The notes beneath the pieces were generated by a model that did no database searches, was not told where the DNA came from, and saw only the letters and a list, made by a program, of their open reading frames with translations. Shown here one piece after another: positions 34,752-44,193 of a DNA stretch of 64,000 nucleotides (within the stretch, counting starts at the first letter, position 1; every line of letters begins with the position of its first letter). Both the position numbers and the translations under genes were made by a program. The stretch comes from UWMA-0277 sp965183885. GTDB lineage: Bacteria > Bacteroidota > Bacteroidia > Flavobacteriales > BACL11. The stretch lies in NCBI GenBank assembly GCA_965183885.1, contig OZ238992.1:1-64000 (forward strand), in the 5' to 3' direction.

Positions 34752-35996
34752 ATGAAAACAGTAATAAAAAATATAGCAGAACTTGTACAAACTGAAACAA
34801 CTCCTAAAAAATGGGTAGCTGGAAAAGAAATGGCACAAATCAATAGCATAAAAGATGCTTTTATTGAGATTGAAGAAGGAATTATCACTTCATTTGGATC
34901 AATGGAAGAATGGACCGGAATAGAAGATTGGAACAACACTGAAATAATTGATGCAGAAGGCGGAATGGTATTCCCTACTTATTGCGACAGTCATACACAC
35001 CTTGTATTTGCAGCAAGCCGAGAGGGAGAGTTTGTAGATAGAATAAATGGATTAAGCTATGCCGAAATTGCACAAAGAGGTGGTGGAATTTTAAACTCTG
35101 CTGAAAAGTTACAAAAAGCCAGTGAAGGTGAACTCTATGAAGATGCTTTAATTCGACTAAACGAATTAGTACAAATGGGAACAGGAGCTATCGAAATAAA
35201 AAGTGGATATGGACTAACTACTGATGCCGAACTAAAGATGCTTAGAGTTATTAAAAGACTGAAAGAAAGCTCAGATGTAACTATTAAATCTACATTTTTA
35301 GGAGCCCACGCCCTACCTATTGAATATAAAAATAATAAAGATGGCTACATGGATAAAGTCATTAATGAAATACTACCAATAGTAGCAGCAGAAAAATTAG
35401 CTGACTATGTTGATATATTTTGTGAAGATGGTTATTTTACCGTTGCTGACACAAAAAGATTACTAGAAGCTGCTAAAACCTACGGAATACAAGCAAAAAC
35501 ACATGTCAATCAATTTAATGCTATTGGAGGAGTTAAAGCTTCAGTAGACTTAGGAGCATTATCGGTTGACCACCTAGAAGAAATGATAGATGAGGACTAT
35601 GAAGCATTAGCAGGAAGCAACTGTATGCCAACTATTCTACCTTCCTGCTCTTTCTTTTTAGGAATACCTTATGGCCCTGCAAAAGAGATGATTGCAAAGG
35701 GACTTCCTGTAGCCTTAGCAACCGACTATAACCCAGGATCTACACCAAGTGGAAATATGAATTTTGTAGCCTCATTAGGCTGTATACAATTAAAAATGAC
35801 TCCTGAACAGGTTATTAATGCAACCACTATCAATACTGCTTATGCTATGGGGGTTGAAAAAGAATTAGGAAGCATCTGTATTGGAAAAAAGGCTAACCTT
35901 TTTATTACAAAACCTATACCTTCCTATGCTTACTTACCTTATAGTTTTGGCCATAATATTATTAATAAGGTAATGATTAATGGTAAAGTAAAATAA
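34752..35996 (+). CDS. hutI: Imidazolonepropionase
   Basis: Third enzyme of histidine degradation; hydrolyses imidazolonepropionate to formiminoglutamate. 414 residues, normal length. Amidohydrolase metal motif CDSHTHLVF near residue 78, RINGLSYAEIAQRGGGI, KSGYGL, FLGAHALP, HVNQFNAIGG and ALATDYNPGSTPSGNM are present. The rest of the hut pathway is not in this window. It is divergent from aroC, with 59 bp between them. A TATTTTCG sequence before the ATG is only a weak -7 box. A strong bidirectional terminator follows. Confidence 0.96.
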   Translation: MKTVIKNIAELVQTETTPKKWVAGKEMAQINSIKDAFIEIEEGIITSFGSMEEWTGIEDWNNTEIIDAEGGMVFPTYCDSHTHLVFAASREGEFVDRINGLSYAEIAQRGGGILNSAEKLQKASEGELYEDALIRLNELVQMGTGAIEIKSGYGLTTDAELKMLRVIKRLKESSDVTIKSTFLGAHALPIEYKNNKDGYMDKVINEILPIVAAEKLADYVDIFCEDGYFTVADTKRLLEAAKTYGIQAKTHVNQFNAIGGVKASVDLGALSVDHLEEMIDEDYEALAGSNCMPTILPSCSFFLGIPYGPAKEMIAKGLPVALATDYNPGSTPSGNMNFVASLGCIQLKMTPEQVINATTINTAYAMGVEKELGSICIGKKANLFITKPIPSYAYLPYSFGHNIINKVMINGKVK

Positions 35997-36025
35997 AAAA
36001 AGCTCTTCCTAGGAAGAGCTTTTTC
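35996..36025. terminator. Bidirectional terminator between hutI and the 36046 gene
   Basis: AGCTCTTCC (36001-36009) and GGAAGAGCT (36012-36020) form a strong stem around a central CTAG, preceded by a run of A and followed by TTTTT, so it can stop both hutI and the minus-strand SPFH operon. Confidence 0.92.
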
Positions 36026-36045
36026 TAAAATAAATATAAAATTTA

Positions 36046-36450
36046 TTATTTATTCATTCTCATATAGCAATAATGAGTTGTTAATCCATTATGGGATAGT
36101 GAATTAATTGAAACAAGCTCCCAACCTCTTTCTACTGCACTATTAACCACCTCCATTATTGTTCTAAATTCAGCAGCACTACGAATAAGGTCGGTAGACA
36201 TTTTACTATTTACTCCACCAAAATCAAAAGATACATGTAGTCTGTTCTTTTGACCTCCTTCCATTCTCATCTCTTCAATATACTCTTCTTTTTCTCTAGA
36301 GTCCATATTAAAATCTTCAGGAACTTCAACTCCTTTAATCATCATATACTCTACATTAGCTTTTGAAGCTTTTGCTTTATTACTTCTTTTTTGGGCCATT
36401 GTAAGAAACGGCACCATTGCTACTAGCATTATTAGTGTTAATCTTTTCAT
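36046..36450 (-). CDS. Small secreted protein, DUF4177-like tail
   Basis: 134 residues, signal peptide about 1-19 (FLTMAQ). The C-terminal 60 residues (TIMEVVNSAVERGWELVSIN then a Tyr-rich strand ending MRMNK) resemble DUF4177, a small alpha-beta domain of unknown function marked by GWELVS. It is the last gene of a likely five-gene operon (fabG to here), 23 bp after the SPFH gene. Function unknown; Bacteroidota-specific by appearance. Confidence 0.75.
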   Translation of the reverse strand: MKRLTLIMLVAMVPFLTMAQKRSNKAKASKANVEYMMIKGVEVPEDFNMDSREKEEYIEEMRMEGGQKNRLHVSFDFGGVNSKMSTDLIRSAAEFRTIMEVVNSAVERGWELVSINSLSHNGLTTHYCYMRMNK

Positions 36451-36473
36451 CTTTTTAATTATTTATTACGTTA

Positions 36474-37289
36474 TTATTGCCCTAATATAATTGGCAAATC
36501 ACCATCTCCATTACCTATTACAATTACCTTGGCATTTTCTGATTTAGCAATTTCTTGTGTTGCTTCTACCCCTTTCCACTTTAATAACTGTGGAGTAATT
36601 GTTCTATTTACAATCTTCTGAAACTCTGCAATACCATCAGCCTCAATCTTTTTTCTATCAGCTTCTTTTCTTGCTTTTTGGATTTTAAAATCATACTCTA
36701 AAGCTTCTTGCTCCTGCTTTAATTTTTGCTCAATAGCTGTTCTTAAAGTAGTAGGTAAGGTAACATCTCTAATTAATATTGCATCTAAGTTTAAATACTT
36801 TGGTTCAATATTTGTTTTAGTTAAAGAATATATTTCATCTTCTATAGCTTCTCTTTTTGAAGAATATAGTTCCTCAGGTAAATAGTTTCCTATTACCTCC
36901 CTTGTTACTGATCTAATCTCTGGTTTTACAATTCTTTCTAAATAATCTCTTCCTATTTCATCATGTAAGTAACCAATTTTCTCTTGCACTGGCATGTATC
37001 TAAAAGATAAATCAATTTTAATTGACAATCCGTTTTTTGATAACACCTCCATTTTTTCAAAGGTTTCACTTATTCTCACATCATATACAAACATATCATT
37101 CCAAGGAGCTACAATATGAAAACCCTGAGGATAGACTGTCTCTTTATCTAGTCCCCCTGAGAATTTCTTAAATAAAATTCCTTTTTCACCTGATTCAATT
37201 GTTACAAACATACTTGAGCCAAACATCACCATAAAAATAAGACCTACTAGTCCTATAACGAATGCTCTTGGCATTTTTTGATTTTCCAT
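36474..37289 (-). CDS. SPFH/prohibitin-family membrane protein
   Basis: 271 residues. One N-terminal membrane helix (about 8-28), then a Band-7/prohibitin domain: TIESGEKGILFKKFSGGLD, PQGFHIVAPWNDMFVYDVR, DLSFRYMPV and IRDVTLPTTLRTAIEQKLKQEQEA, with a coiled coil about 185-225. Such proteins form ring-shaped membrane scaffolds that regulate proteases and lipid domains. It sits 12 bp after a DUF6340 lipoprotein gene. Confidence 0.92.
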   Translation of the reverse strand: MENQKMPRAFVIGLVGLIFMVMFGSSMFVTIESGEKGILFKKFSGGLDKETVYPQGFHIVAPWNDMFVYDVRISETFEKMEVLSKNGLSIKIDLSFRYMPVQEKIGYLHDEIGRDYLERIVKPEIRSVTREVIGNYLPEELYSSKREAIEDEIYSLTKTNIEPKYLNLDAILIRDVTLPTTLRTAIEQKLKQEQEALEYDFKIQKARKEADRKKIEADGIAEFQKIVNRTITPQLLKWKGVEATQEIAKSENAKVIVIGNGDGDLPIILGQ

Positions 37290-37301
37290 TTTTTCTTTTT
37301 T

Positions 37302-38339
37302 TTAGTTATTTAATTGTTTTTTTAATTTTTCTTCATCTATCTTACGCCTATGTAAGGTGTTAATATAATTATGCGCTTTAGGCTCTCCAAGCTTTTGTGC
37401 TTTTTTTGCCCAATCAATTGCGGCATCTAAGCTCCCTTTTATCTCACTTGCTAATGCCATATTAAAAGCTGCCCTTCTTGCTAACTTAGTATCAGAAGAA
37501 TCAGTAAGTGGCTTCCATATTTCAATAGCCATATCCCAATCCCTTAACTTAACATAATCTTTAGCACTTTTTAAATCATCATACTTACCACTAAAGTAAG
37601 TTCTATTTTCTTTTATCCAAACCGGAGAGATTCTAAATCCATATCGTTCTCCAGCATACACACCTGACTCTCTTATTGCTCTATTTTTTGATGGTAAATT
37701 TAAAATAGCTTCATCTGGAGAAGAACCCCAAGCTGTAAACTCTTTTACCTCAATAAATTTATTTTCATCAACAATTAATCTCTTGTTAATATCATATATT
37801 CTCCATCCTGATTCTATTTCCATTATAAGAGTAGCAGGATAAGAAATTTCTTTTATTTTCCCTCCACCTTTTACCTTACGGGTAGTTGTAGTAGGAGAAC
37901 CAACAATAGTTCTTGAATCAGAATCAAAAGTTGCTAATACAAGTAATGCATCAGCATCATAAGAACCACAAATACTTTGCACCTGATTCCACTCTAATGG
38001 AAGAGGAAAAGTTGCTGTACCTGTACCTTTTAGCTCTATTCCTCCTGCATTTTTTAAATCAAAACGATCAGAATTATTAAGCATACTGCTTAAACCATTA
38101 ACACAATACTCTGCTCCTTTTCTATCAACCCCAATTCCTTCCCCTGACATTATCCCCTCAACAATATTTCCTGACAAATGCTCTCTTGATGGTCTCGAAC
38201 GGTTTACAACAACAACATTATTAATGCTTTGTGATATTGTAATGTCAGCTGGCCTTTGAATATTTACAAACAAAGAAGAAGAAACACAAGAACTAAACCC
38301 TGTAGCAACTAACAATAAAAAAAATATTTTTCTAATCAT
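37302..38339 (-). CDS. DUF6340-type lipoprotein with TPR-like C-terminus
   Basis: 345 residues. Lipobox GFSSC with Cys at 18, then a start typical of DUF6340 (SLFVNIQRPADITISQSINN). A beta-rich middle region has a GVDRKGAEYCVNGL segment, and a helical C-terminus about 255-345 looks like two TPRs (AKDYVKLRDWDMAIEIWKPL, AAIDWAKKAQKLGEPKAHNY). Family function unknown; an envelope location is inferred from the lipobox. Tightly packed between the VWA-type gene and the SPFH gene (12 bp on each side). Confidence 0.82.
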   Translation of the reverse strand: MIRKIFFLLLVATGFSSCVSSSLFVNIQRPADITISQSINNVVVVNRSRPSREHLSGNIVEGIMSGEGIGVDRKGAEYCVNGLSSMLNNSDRFDLKNAGGIELKGTGTATFPLPLEWNQVQSICGSYDADALLVLATFDSDSRTIVGSPTTTTRKVKGGGKIKEISYPATLIMEIESGWRIYDINKRLIVDENKFIEVKEFTAWGSSPDEAILNLPSKNRAIRESGVYAGERYGFRISPVWIKENRTYFSGKYDDLKSAKDYVKLRDWDMAIEIWKPLTDSSDTKLARRAAFNMALASEIKGSLDAAIDWAKKAQKLGEPKAHNYINTLHRRKIDEEKLKKQLNN

Positions 38340-38351
38340 ACTACCTCTATT

Positions 38352-40367
38352 TTATATTAACCCGTTAAGCTTTCTGAGGAACCACTCCAAAGAAATGAAG
38401 AGAAGCAAACTTAATAAAATCCAAGGAATATTTATTAATCCTTCCAGGTTTTCTTCAACTCGAATACGACTATACTTATTACTTTGTTGTTTAATTAAAT
38501 CTGTAAGCTCAGCAACTTCAGTACTGTAAAACAAAGACCCTCCACTTTGGCTTGATAACTGATGCAATAACTGATGATTAGCTACAGTAACTAATTGCTC
38601 CAACTGCACTTCTTTAACATCAAAACTTCCTTTTTTTACAAGAGTAGTTCCCGCTACTTTTGCAGTAAATTTATAATGTCCAATATCTAAAACACCTACT
38701 TTTAAGTTATAATCCTTGGTTGACTTTGAGAATTCGTAGTTAAACTGCATCCCTTTATCATTAGTAATTATTATAGAAACCCCTTTATCATTAACCAACT
38801 CATAACTATCATTATATAAAGTAGCATCAAAATAAATAATAGCATTTTCATCAACTTGTTTTTTATAGTTTACATGAAATTTACTTTTATCTTCTTGTAA
38901 AATTAGATACTGTGTTAATTTTAAAAATAACTCGTTAAATGCAATATTGTTTTTAACATTAGCATAATCATATAGTTTCCACCTCCAGAATCCTTCTGCT
39001 GTAACAAAAGCCATTTTACGATTATTCTGTTCGCTTAGCACTATCACAGGGTTATCTGTCTTAAGCATTCCTATTTTCTGTACTAAAATATTTTGAGTAC
39101 CAAGTCCTAAACTAAATTTCCCAAAAGGGACATATAAAGGAGGGGCGTTACTAATTAAGTTCTCCAAATCATTTGAAAATACAAATTTTGAAAACCCCTC
39201 ATCTTTAACAGCACTTACCTCCTCTAACCCCTTTCTTTCCTTAAAACTAATAGTATTAGTTAATTTAGGGTACGACTTTTCTTGCAAGTCGAAACTAAGA
39301 ACAGGTATATTTTGACTATTAAGATCTGTTAACAAAGAAGAATTATCAGGTAAACCAAATAGAACTACCAATTGATACGCCTTTATATTCTCTTCAAAAT
39401 TAGCTATATCTACAGACTTAGTTGTATAATTCTTATTACTTTCAATAGCACTTTTATATGCTGCAATATCAGGATGAGAGCCATCACTAACAATTAAAAT
39501 ATTATACCTAGAATCAATTACATCAACATAAACAGTATAACTGCTACTCTTTATATTTTTCTTATTATTTAATACTGTTGTCTTTAAAGTATATTTTTGA
39601 AGTCCAACTGCATCTGCCTTTAACTTTACTAATATCTTAGTATAATCGTCATCAGAACTAATTATAAACTCCTGACTATGTAGCTTCTTACCTTTTCTCC
39701 AAATAGAAAACTGAACTTTTTCTCCCTCACACTCCTTTGCTAAAACAGCAACTTCTAAAGGAAATGTATTTCCTAAAAAAGCAATATCATTCTGTTTTAC
39801 CTTTATAATACTAACTTCAGGTTTAACCACTGTATCTCCTTGGGCTAAAGTGTAAATAGGATATACTGATTGCTCTCTATAAAGTGGGTTTGCTCCTGAA
39901 TTATATAAACCATCAGAAGCAATTACTAGAGCTGCAACATTCTGATTTTCAAAACGACTATCAAGTTCATCAAGTAAGGTGCTATAATTTGTACGCAACC
40001 CATTATTCTCTGTTAAAAAACCTTGCTCAACCTCATCAGAAAAAGAAAATTTATGCACTTCAAAATCTGTAAGTTCATTTGATATGCTATTTAACATATC
40101 AAAGCTATTAGAACCCGAAATAGAAGATGATATATCTTGTGCAAAAATAACAATTGGATCTTCCTTTATTTTATTGTATGATTTAACAACTGGATTTAAT
40201 AACAATGCTGCCACAAACCCAATAAATAAAAAACGAGAAACAAAAAGAAACCTTTTTAATAATCGTGAAGAAATTAAGCTTTCGTTTTTATATAAAAAAT
40301 AAGCATAGCCTAAACCTACAAGTAGGCAGGCTATGTAGTATATTGAAAAATCACTGCTTAAAACCAT
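38352..40367 (-). CDS. Membrane protein with VWA-like domain
   Basis: 671 residues. Two N-terminal membrane helices (about 10-25 and 40-62), then a von Willebrand A-like segment with a MIDAS-type D-x-S-x-S (AQDISSSISG) near 78, a beta-rich region and a glutamine-amidotransferase-like segment, ending with a membrane helix (about 645-662). The layout resembles the large BatA-neighbour or aerotolerance-type membrane proteins of Bacteroidota. It is probably periplasmic between its membrane anchors. It begins 4 bp after fabG and is followed by the DUF6340 gene. Exact role unknown. Confidence 0.75.
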   Translation of the reverse strand: MVLSSDFSIYYIACLLVGLGYAYFLYKNESLISSRLLKRFLFVSRFLFIGFVAALLLNPVVKSYNKIKEDPIVIFAQDISSSISGSNSFDMLNSISNELTDFEVHKFSFSDEVEQGFLTENNGLRTNYSTLLDELDSRFENQNVAALVIASDGLYNSGANPLYREQSVYPIYTLAQGDTVVKPEVSIIKVKQNDIAFLGNTFPLEVAVLAKECEGEKVQFSIWRKGKKLHSQEFIISSDDDYTKILVKLKADAVGLQKYTLKTTVLNNKKNIKSSSYTVYVDVIDSRYNILIVSDGSHPDIAAYKSAIESNKNYTTKSVDIANFEENIKAYQLVVLFGLPDNSSLLTDLNSQNIPVLSFDLQEKSYPKLTNTISFKERKGLEEVSAVKDEGFSKFVFSNDLENLISNAPPLYVPFGKFSLGLGTQNILVQKIGMLKTDNPVIVLSEQNNRKMAFVTAEGFWRWKLYDYANVKNNIAFNELFLKLTQYLILQEDKSKFHVNYKKQVDENAIIYFDATLYNDSYELVNDKGVSIIITNDKGMQFNYEFSKSTKDYNLKVGVLDIGHYKFTAKVAGTTLVKKGSFDVKEVQLEQLVTVANHQLLHQLSSQSGGSLFYSTEVAELTDLIKQQSNKYSRIRVEENLEGLINIPWILLSLLLFISLEWFLRKLNGLI

Positions 40368-40371
40368 CTAT

Positions 40372-41118
40372 CTAGGTAAGCATACCTCCACAAACATTGA
40401 TTACTTGCCCTGTAACATAGGCAGACATATCAGATGCTAAGAATAGGGTCGTATTTGCAATATCTTCAGGAGTACCTCCTCTCTTTAAAGGAATAGAATT
40501 TCTCCATTCATTTACTTGGTCTTCACCTAAAGCTTCTGTCATTTCAGTTTCAATAAAACCTGGAGCTATAGCATTACATCTAATATTTCTTGACCCTAAC
40601 TCTAAAGCAGTTGATTTAGAAAAACCAATAATAGCTGCCTTTGATGCAGAATAATTTGCTTGCCCAGCATTTCCTTTAACACCTACAACTGAACTCATGT
40701 TAATAATAGAACCTTTTCTTTGTTTTAACATAGGGCGTAATACTGCCTTTGTTAAATTAAATACTGACTTCATATTAATATCCATAACACGATCAAAATC
40801 ATCTTCACTCATACGCATTAATAACCCATCTTTAGTAACACCTGCATTATTTACTAACACATCTATACTACCAAATTCCTCCATAACACTTGCTGCTAAT
40901 TCCTGTGCTGCTTCAAAATTAGATGCATCAGATTTATACCCCTTTGCTTTACATCCATTAGCTGAAAGTGCATCCTCTAAAGCTTTAGCCTTTTCATCGG
41001 ACGAACGATAAGTAAATGCAATATTTGCTCCTTGACTTGCAAATACTTCTGCTATACCTCTACCAATACCTCTACTTGCTCCTGTAATAATTACAGTTTT
41101 TCCTTCTAATAATTTCAT
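40372..41118 (-). CDS. fabG: 3-oxoacyl-[acyl-carrier-protein] reductase
   Basis: NADPH-dependent reduction of 3-oxoacyl-ACP in fatty acid elongation. 248 residues from ATG at 41118. Rossmann motif TGASRGIGRGIA near 12-23, NNAGVTKDGLLMRM, catalytic Ser in INMSSVVG, YxxxK in NYSASKAAIIG, and the end SAYVTGQVINVCGGML. The further upstream TTG start at 41139 is rejected because it lies inside the -7 box TATCTTTG (41144-41137). The downstream envelope genes are probably co-transcribed. Confidence 0.95.
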   Translation of the reverse strand: MKLLEGKTVIITGASRGIGRGIAEVFASQGANIAFTYRSSDEKAKALEDALSANGCKAKGYKSDASNFEAAQELAASVMEEFGSIDVLVNNAGVTKDGLLMRMSEDDFDRVMDINMKSVFNLTKAVLRPMLKQRKGSIINMSSVVGVKGNAGQANYSASKAAIIGFSKSTALELGSRNIRCNAIAPGFIETEMTEALGEDQVNEWRNSIPLKRGGTPEDIANTTLFLASDMSAYVTGQVINVCGGMLT

Positions 41119-41202
41119 ATTTCTATTTTTAAAATTCAAAGATAAAAAAAGCCTCTAAAGATGAAAGCCTTTTATCTGTTTTCCTATAACAACTCTTACT
41201 TT

Positions 41203-42090
41203 TTATCTTACTAATATTATTGTTCCATAATCTTGATACTTCCACCCTTCAAAATCTTGATAATAGACCTCATAAATATAGGTATCAGCAGGCAAGTCCT
41301 TCCCTGTCTTATAATGCTTACCATTCCAACCCCCATTTCCTTTACAGCTTAAACTAGCAGGGGTGGCAGTTTGAAACATCAAATCCCCTTGAGTATTATA
41401 TACCTTAAATAAAAAAGTTTCAATTCTTACTGCATTATACCCAATACAAAACTTATCATTTTTAGTGTCATTATCAGGGGTAAAAGCAGTTGGAATATAT
41501 ATCCAGTGTTCATCTCTAACCCAAATTTGATGTACTGCTGTATCTACACACCCTTTATCATCCTTAACTAATAAATAAGGCTCATAAGTTTTAACTATTC
41601 CTATTCCATTAGTATCAATAGGATAAGTATAAGTTGGATTATTTTGAACTACATCAGCTGTATTATCGCCAAAATTCCAAATTTGCTGGACTATATTTCC
41701 TAATGAATTACTCACAAAATCAACCTTAGGGTTTAAGGCTGAGATAGTATCACTTAGCACATGAATAATAGCTGTAGGTGCCTGCAACACTGTTACCAAA
41801 GCACTACCACTAGTTGTCCCTACAGAAACAGCATCATTAAAACTCTTTAAAGTATAAACCCCTGGAGTTTTTGTATATATTAAATAAGGAGTATTTTGAA
41901 TATTAATACTCCCCTGCGCAACCCCATCTATTTCATAAATAAAAGTAAAAGGAGCACTTCCTGAAAATTCAATCTTTACAACAGCAGGATTAGCATTATC
42001 ACATATAGTATCATTTCCTGATATAAAAGCTGTTTGAGCTCCTACAACAAATGGAAAAAAAAGAAATAACCTTATTAATACTTTTAACAT
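41203..42090 (-). CDS. T9SS-secreted PKD protein with type B sorting domain
   Basis: 295 residues. Signal peptide about 1-18 (VVGAQT), an Ig-like region to about 100, a PKD-type domain about 105-190 (IWNFGDNTADVVQNNPTYTY), and a gliding-associated type B T9SS C-terminal domain about 200-295 (YIPTAFTPDNDTKNDKF to the end). Surface-exposed; partner unknown. It has its own -7 box (TATATTTG, 42102-42095) 4 bp before the ATG, right after the dnaK terminator. Confidence 0.9.
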   Translation of the reverse strand: MLKVLIRLFLFFPFVVGAQTAFISGNDTICDNANPAVVKIEFSGSAPFTFIYEIDGVAQGSINIQNTPYLIYTKTPGVYTLKSFNDAVSVGTTSGSALVTVLQAPTAIIHVLSDTISALNPKVDFVSNSLGNIVQQIWNFGDNTADVVQNNPTYTYPIDTNGIGIVKTYEPYLLVKDDKGCVDTAVHQIWVRDEHWIYIPTAFTPDNDTKNDKFCIGYNAVRIETFLFKVYNTQGDLMFQTATPASLSCKGNGGWNGKHYKTGKDLPADTYIYEVYYQDFEGWKYQDYGTIILVR

Positions 42091-42094
42091 GGGA

Positions 42095-42102
42095 CAAATA
42101 TA
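42095..42102 (-). promoter_or_regulatory. -7 box of the 42090 gene (predicted leaderless)
   Basis: TATATTTG on the minus strand, 4 bp before the ATG and adjoining the dnaK terminator stem. Confidence 0.55.
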
Positions 42103-42133
42103 AAAAAAGCCCTACAATTTGCAGGGCTTTTTT
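42103..42133 (-). terminator. dnaK terminator
   Basis: AAAAAAGCCCT / AGGGCTTTTTT, 11-bp stem with a 9-nt loop and flanking A/T tracts, 21 bp after the dnaK stop codon. Confidence 0.9.
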
Positions 42134-42153
42134 AGTATTATGAAGTTCTAGAC

Positions 42154-44052
42154 TTACTCTTCTTCTTTTACCTCTTCAAATTCTACATCTGTTACATCAT
42201 CAGTAGTTGGATTCTCTGAAGCAGCTCCTTGTGCAGCAGCCCCCTCTTCTTGCGATGCTTTATACATCTCTTCCGAAGCAGCAGTCCAAGCAGCATTAAT
42301 TTTTTCCATTGCAGCATCAATAGCATCTAAATCCTTACTCTCATGAGCAGCTTTTAACTCTGTTAATGCTTCTTCAACTGGGGCTTTTTTATCATCAGAT
42401 AATTTTTCACCAAATTCTTTCAATTGTTTCTCAGTCTGGAAAATCATTGCATCAGCTCCATTAACCTTGTCTGCTGTTTCTTTTGCTTTACTATCTGCAT
42501 CAGCATTTGCTTCTGCTTCTTGCTTCATTTTAGCAATTTCATCATCAGATAAACCTGAAGAAGCCTCAATTTTAATATTTTGTTCTTTTCCTGTAGCTTT
42601 ATCTTTTGCTGATACATTTAAGATTCCATTTGCATCAATATCAAAAGTTACTTCAATTTGAGGAACACCTCTTTGTGCTGGTGGAATATCAGATAATTGG
42701 AATCTTCCTATTGACTTATTGTCATTAGCCATTGGACGCTCACCTTGTAATACATGAATATCAACAGCTGGCTGATTATCAGCAGCAGTAGAGAACACCT
42801 CAGATTTTTTAGTAGGAATAGTTGTATTTGCTTCAATTAGTTTAGTCATTACACTCCCCATAGTTTCAATCCCTAATGAAAGTGGTGTTACATCTAATAA
42901 CAATACATCTTTTACATCACCTGTAAGTACCCCTCCTTGTATTGCAGCTCCAATTGCTACTACCTCATCAGGATTTACTCCTTTAGATGGTGATTTTCCA
43001 AAGTATTTCTCAACAACCTCTTGTATTGCAGGAATACGTGTTGACCCTCCAACTAAAATAACCTCATCAATATCAGAAGCTGACATACCTGCATCTTTCA
43101 TTGCATTTTTACAAGGAGTAATTGTATCTTGAATTAGTTTATCAGCTAATTGCTCAAACTGTGCTCTTGTTAATGTTCTTACTAAATGCTTAGGCCCTGA
43201 AGCTGTAGCTGTAACATAAGGTAAGTTAATCTCAGTTTGTGTAGATGAAGAAAGCTCAACCTTTGCTTTTTCTGCTGCTTCTTTTAATCTTTGCAAAGCC
43301 ATAGGATCTTCTCTTAAATCCATACTTTCATCTTTCTTAAACTCTTCTGCTAACCAATCAATAATTACTTGATCAAAATCATCTCCTCCTAAATGTGTAT
43401 CTCCGTTAGTTGATTTTACTTCAAAAACTCCATCTCCTAATTCTAGGATTGAGATATCAAAAGTACCACCTCCTAAATCAAAAACAGCAATTGTTTTATC
43501 TTCATCAGCCTTATCTAACCCATAAGCTAATGCAGCTGCAGTTGGCTCATTAATAATTCTTTTTACAGTAAGTCCTGCAATTTCTCCCGCTTCTTTAGTC
43601 GCTTGTCTTTGAGCATCATTAAAGTAAGCAGGTACAGTAACAACAGCTTCTGAAACTGTAGTTCCTAAATAGTCCTCAGCTGTTTTTTTCATTTTTTGCA
43701 ATACCATTGCCGAAATTTCTTGTGGAGTATATAATCTCCCATCAATATCAACTCTTGGTGTATTGTTGTCTCCTTTTACTACTTTATAAGAAACATTTTT
43801 AATTTCTTTAGCCATAGCAGAGAAGCTCTCTCCCATAAATCTTTTTATAGATGCAATTGTTTTTGTTGGATTAGTAATTGCTTGACGCTTTGCACTATCT
43901 CCAACTTTACGTTCACCACCTTCAATAAAAGCAACGATAGAAGGAGTTGTTCTTGCTCCTTCAGCATTTGGGATTACAACTGGCTCATTTCCTTCCATTA
44001 CAGAAACACATGAATTTGTTGTTCCTAAATCAATTCCAATAATTTTACTCAT
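42154..44052 (-). CDS. dnaK: Chaperone protein DnaK (Hsp70)
   Basis: 632 residues. GIDLGTTNSCVSVMEG N-terminus, ATPase motifs VTVPAYFNDAQRQATKEAG, IINEPTAAALAYG, DLGGGTFDIS and VGGSTRIPAIQ, substrate-binding domain about 385-500 (DVTPLSLGIET, QGERPMANDN), helical lid and an acidic tail (DDVTDVEFEEV). It folds proteins with DnaJ and GrpE; these genes are not adjacent. The upstream region lacks a CIRCE element; a 12-bp palindrome GACAAATTTGTC (44131-44142) is the only inverted repeat I noticed there. Confidence 0.99.
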   Translation of the reverse strand: MSKIIGIDLGTTNSCVSVMEGNEPVVIPNAEGARTTPSIVAFIEGGERKVGDSAKRQAITNPTKTIASIKRFMGESFSAMAKEIKNVSYKVVKGDNNTPRVDIDGRLYTPQEISAMVLQKMKKTAEDYLGTTVSEAVVTVPAYFNDAQRQATKEAGEIAGLTVKRIINEPTAAALAYGLDKADEDKTIAVFDLGGGTFDISILELGDGVFEVKSTNGDTHLGGDDFDQVIIDWLAEEFKKDESMDLREDPMALQRLKEAAEKAKVELSSSTQTEINLPYVTATASGPKHLVRTLTRAQFEQLADKLIQDTITPCKNAMKDAGMSASDIDEVILVGGSTRIPAIQEVVEKYFGKSPSKGVNPDEVVAIGAAIQGGVLTGDVKDVLLLDVTPLSLGIETMGSVMTKLIEANTTIPTKKSEVFSTAADNQPAVDIHVLQGERPMANDNKSIGRFQLSDIPPAQRGVPQIEVTFDIDANGILNVSAKDKATGKEQNIKIEASSGLSDDEIAKMKQEAEANADADSKAKETADKVNGADAMIFQTEKQLKEFGEKLSDDKKAPVEEALTELKAAHESKDLDAIDAAMEKINAAWTAASEEMYKASQEEGAAAQGAASENPTTDDVTDVEFEEVKEEE

Positions 44053-44193
44053 TTTTATATATGTTTTAAATTTAATAATTTGTTTTCTGATGAGTTAGTA
44101 TTGCAATTACAATGCCACAACAAAACATACGACAAATTTGTCATAAAACACAACTACTTAAGAATAATAAAGAGTACTTATACTGACAGAGCG

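Noticed and set aside
34693..34800. Extended N-terminus of chorismate synthase
   Set aside because: It would pass through the -7 box and the hutI start; the MGNSFGK start matches the family.
41119..41139. TTG start for fabG
   Set aside because: The TTG is inside the -7 promoter box TATCTTTG; the ATG at 41118 matches the family length.
41142..41175. Terminator between fabG and the PKD gene
   Set aside because: The two AAAGCCT blocks are a direct repeat, not an inverted one, so no stem forms.
44131..44142. GACAAATTTGTC as a CIRCE or heat-shock operator of dnaK
   Set aside because: It does not match the CIRCE sequence or spacing; any palindrome of this size can arise by chance in AT-rich DNA.
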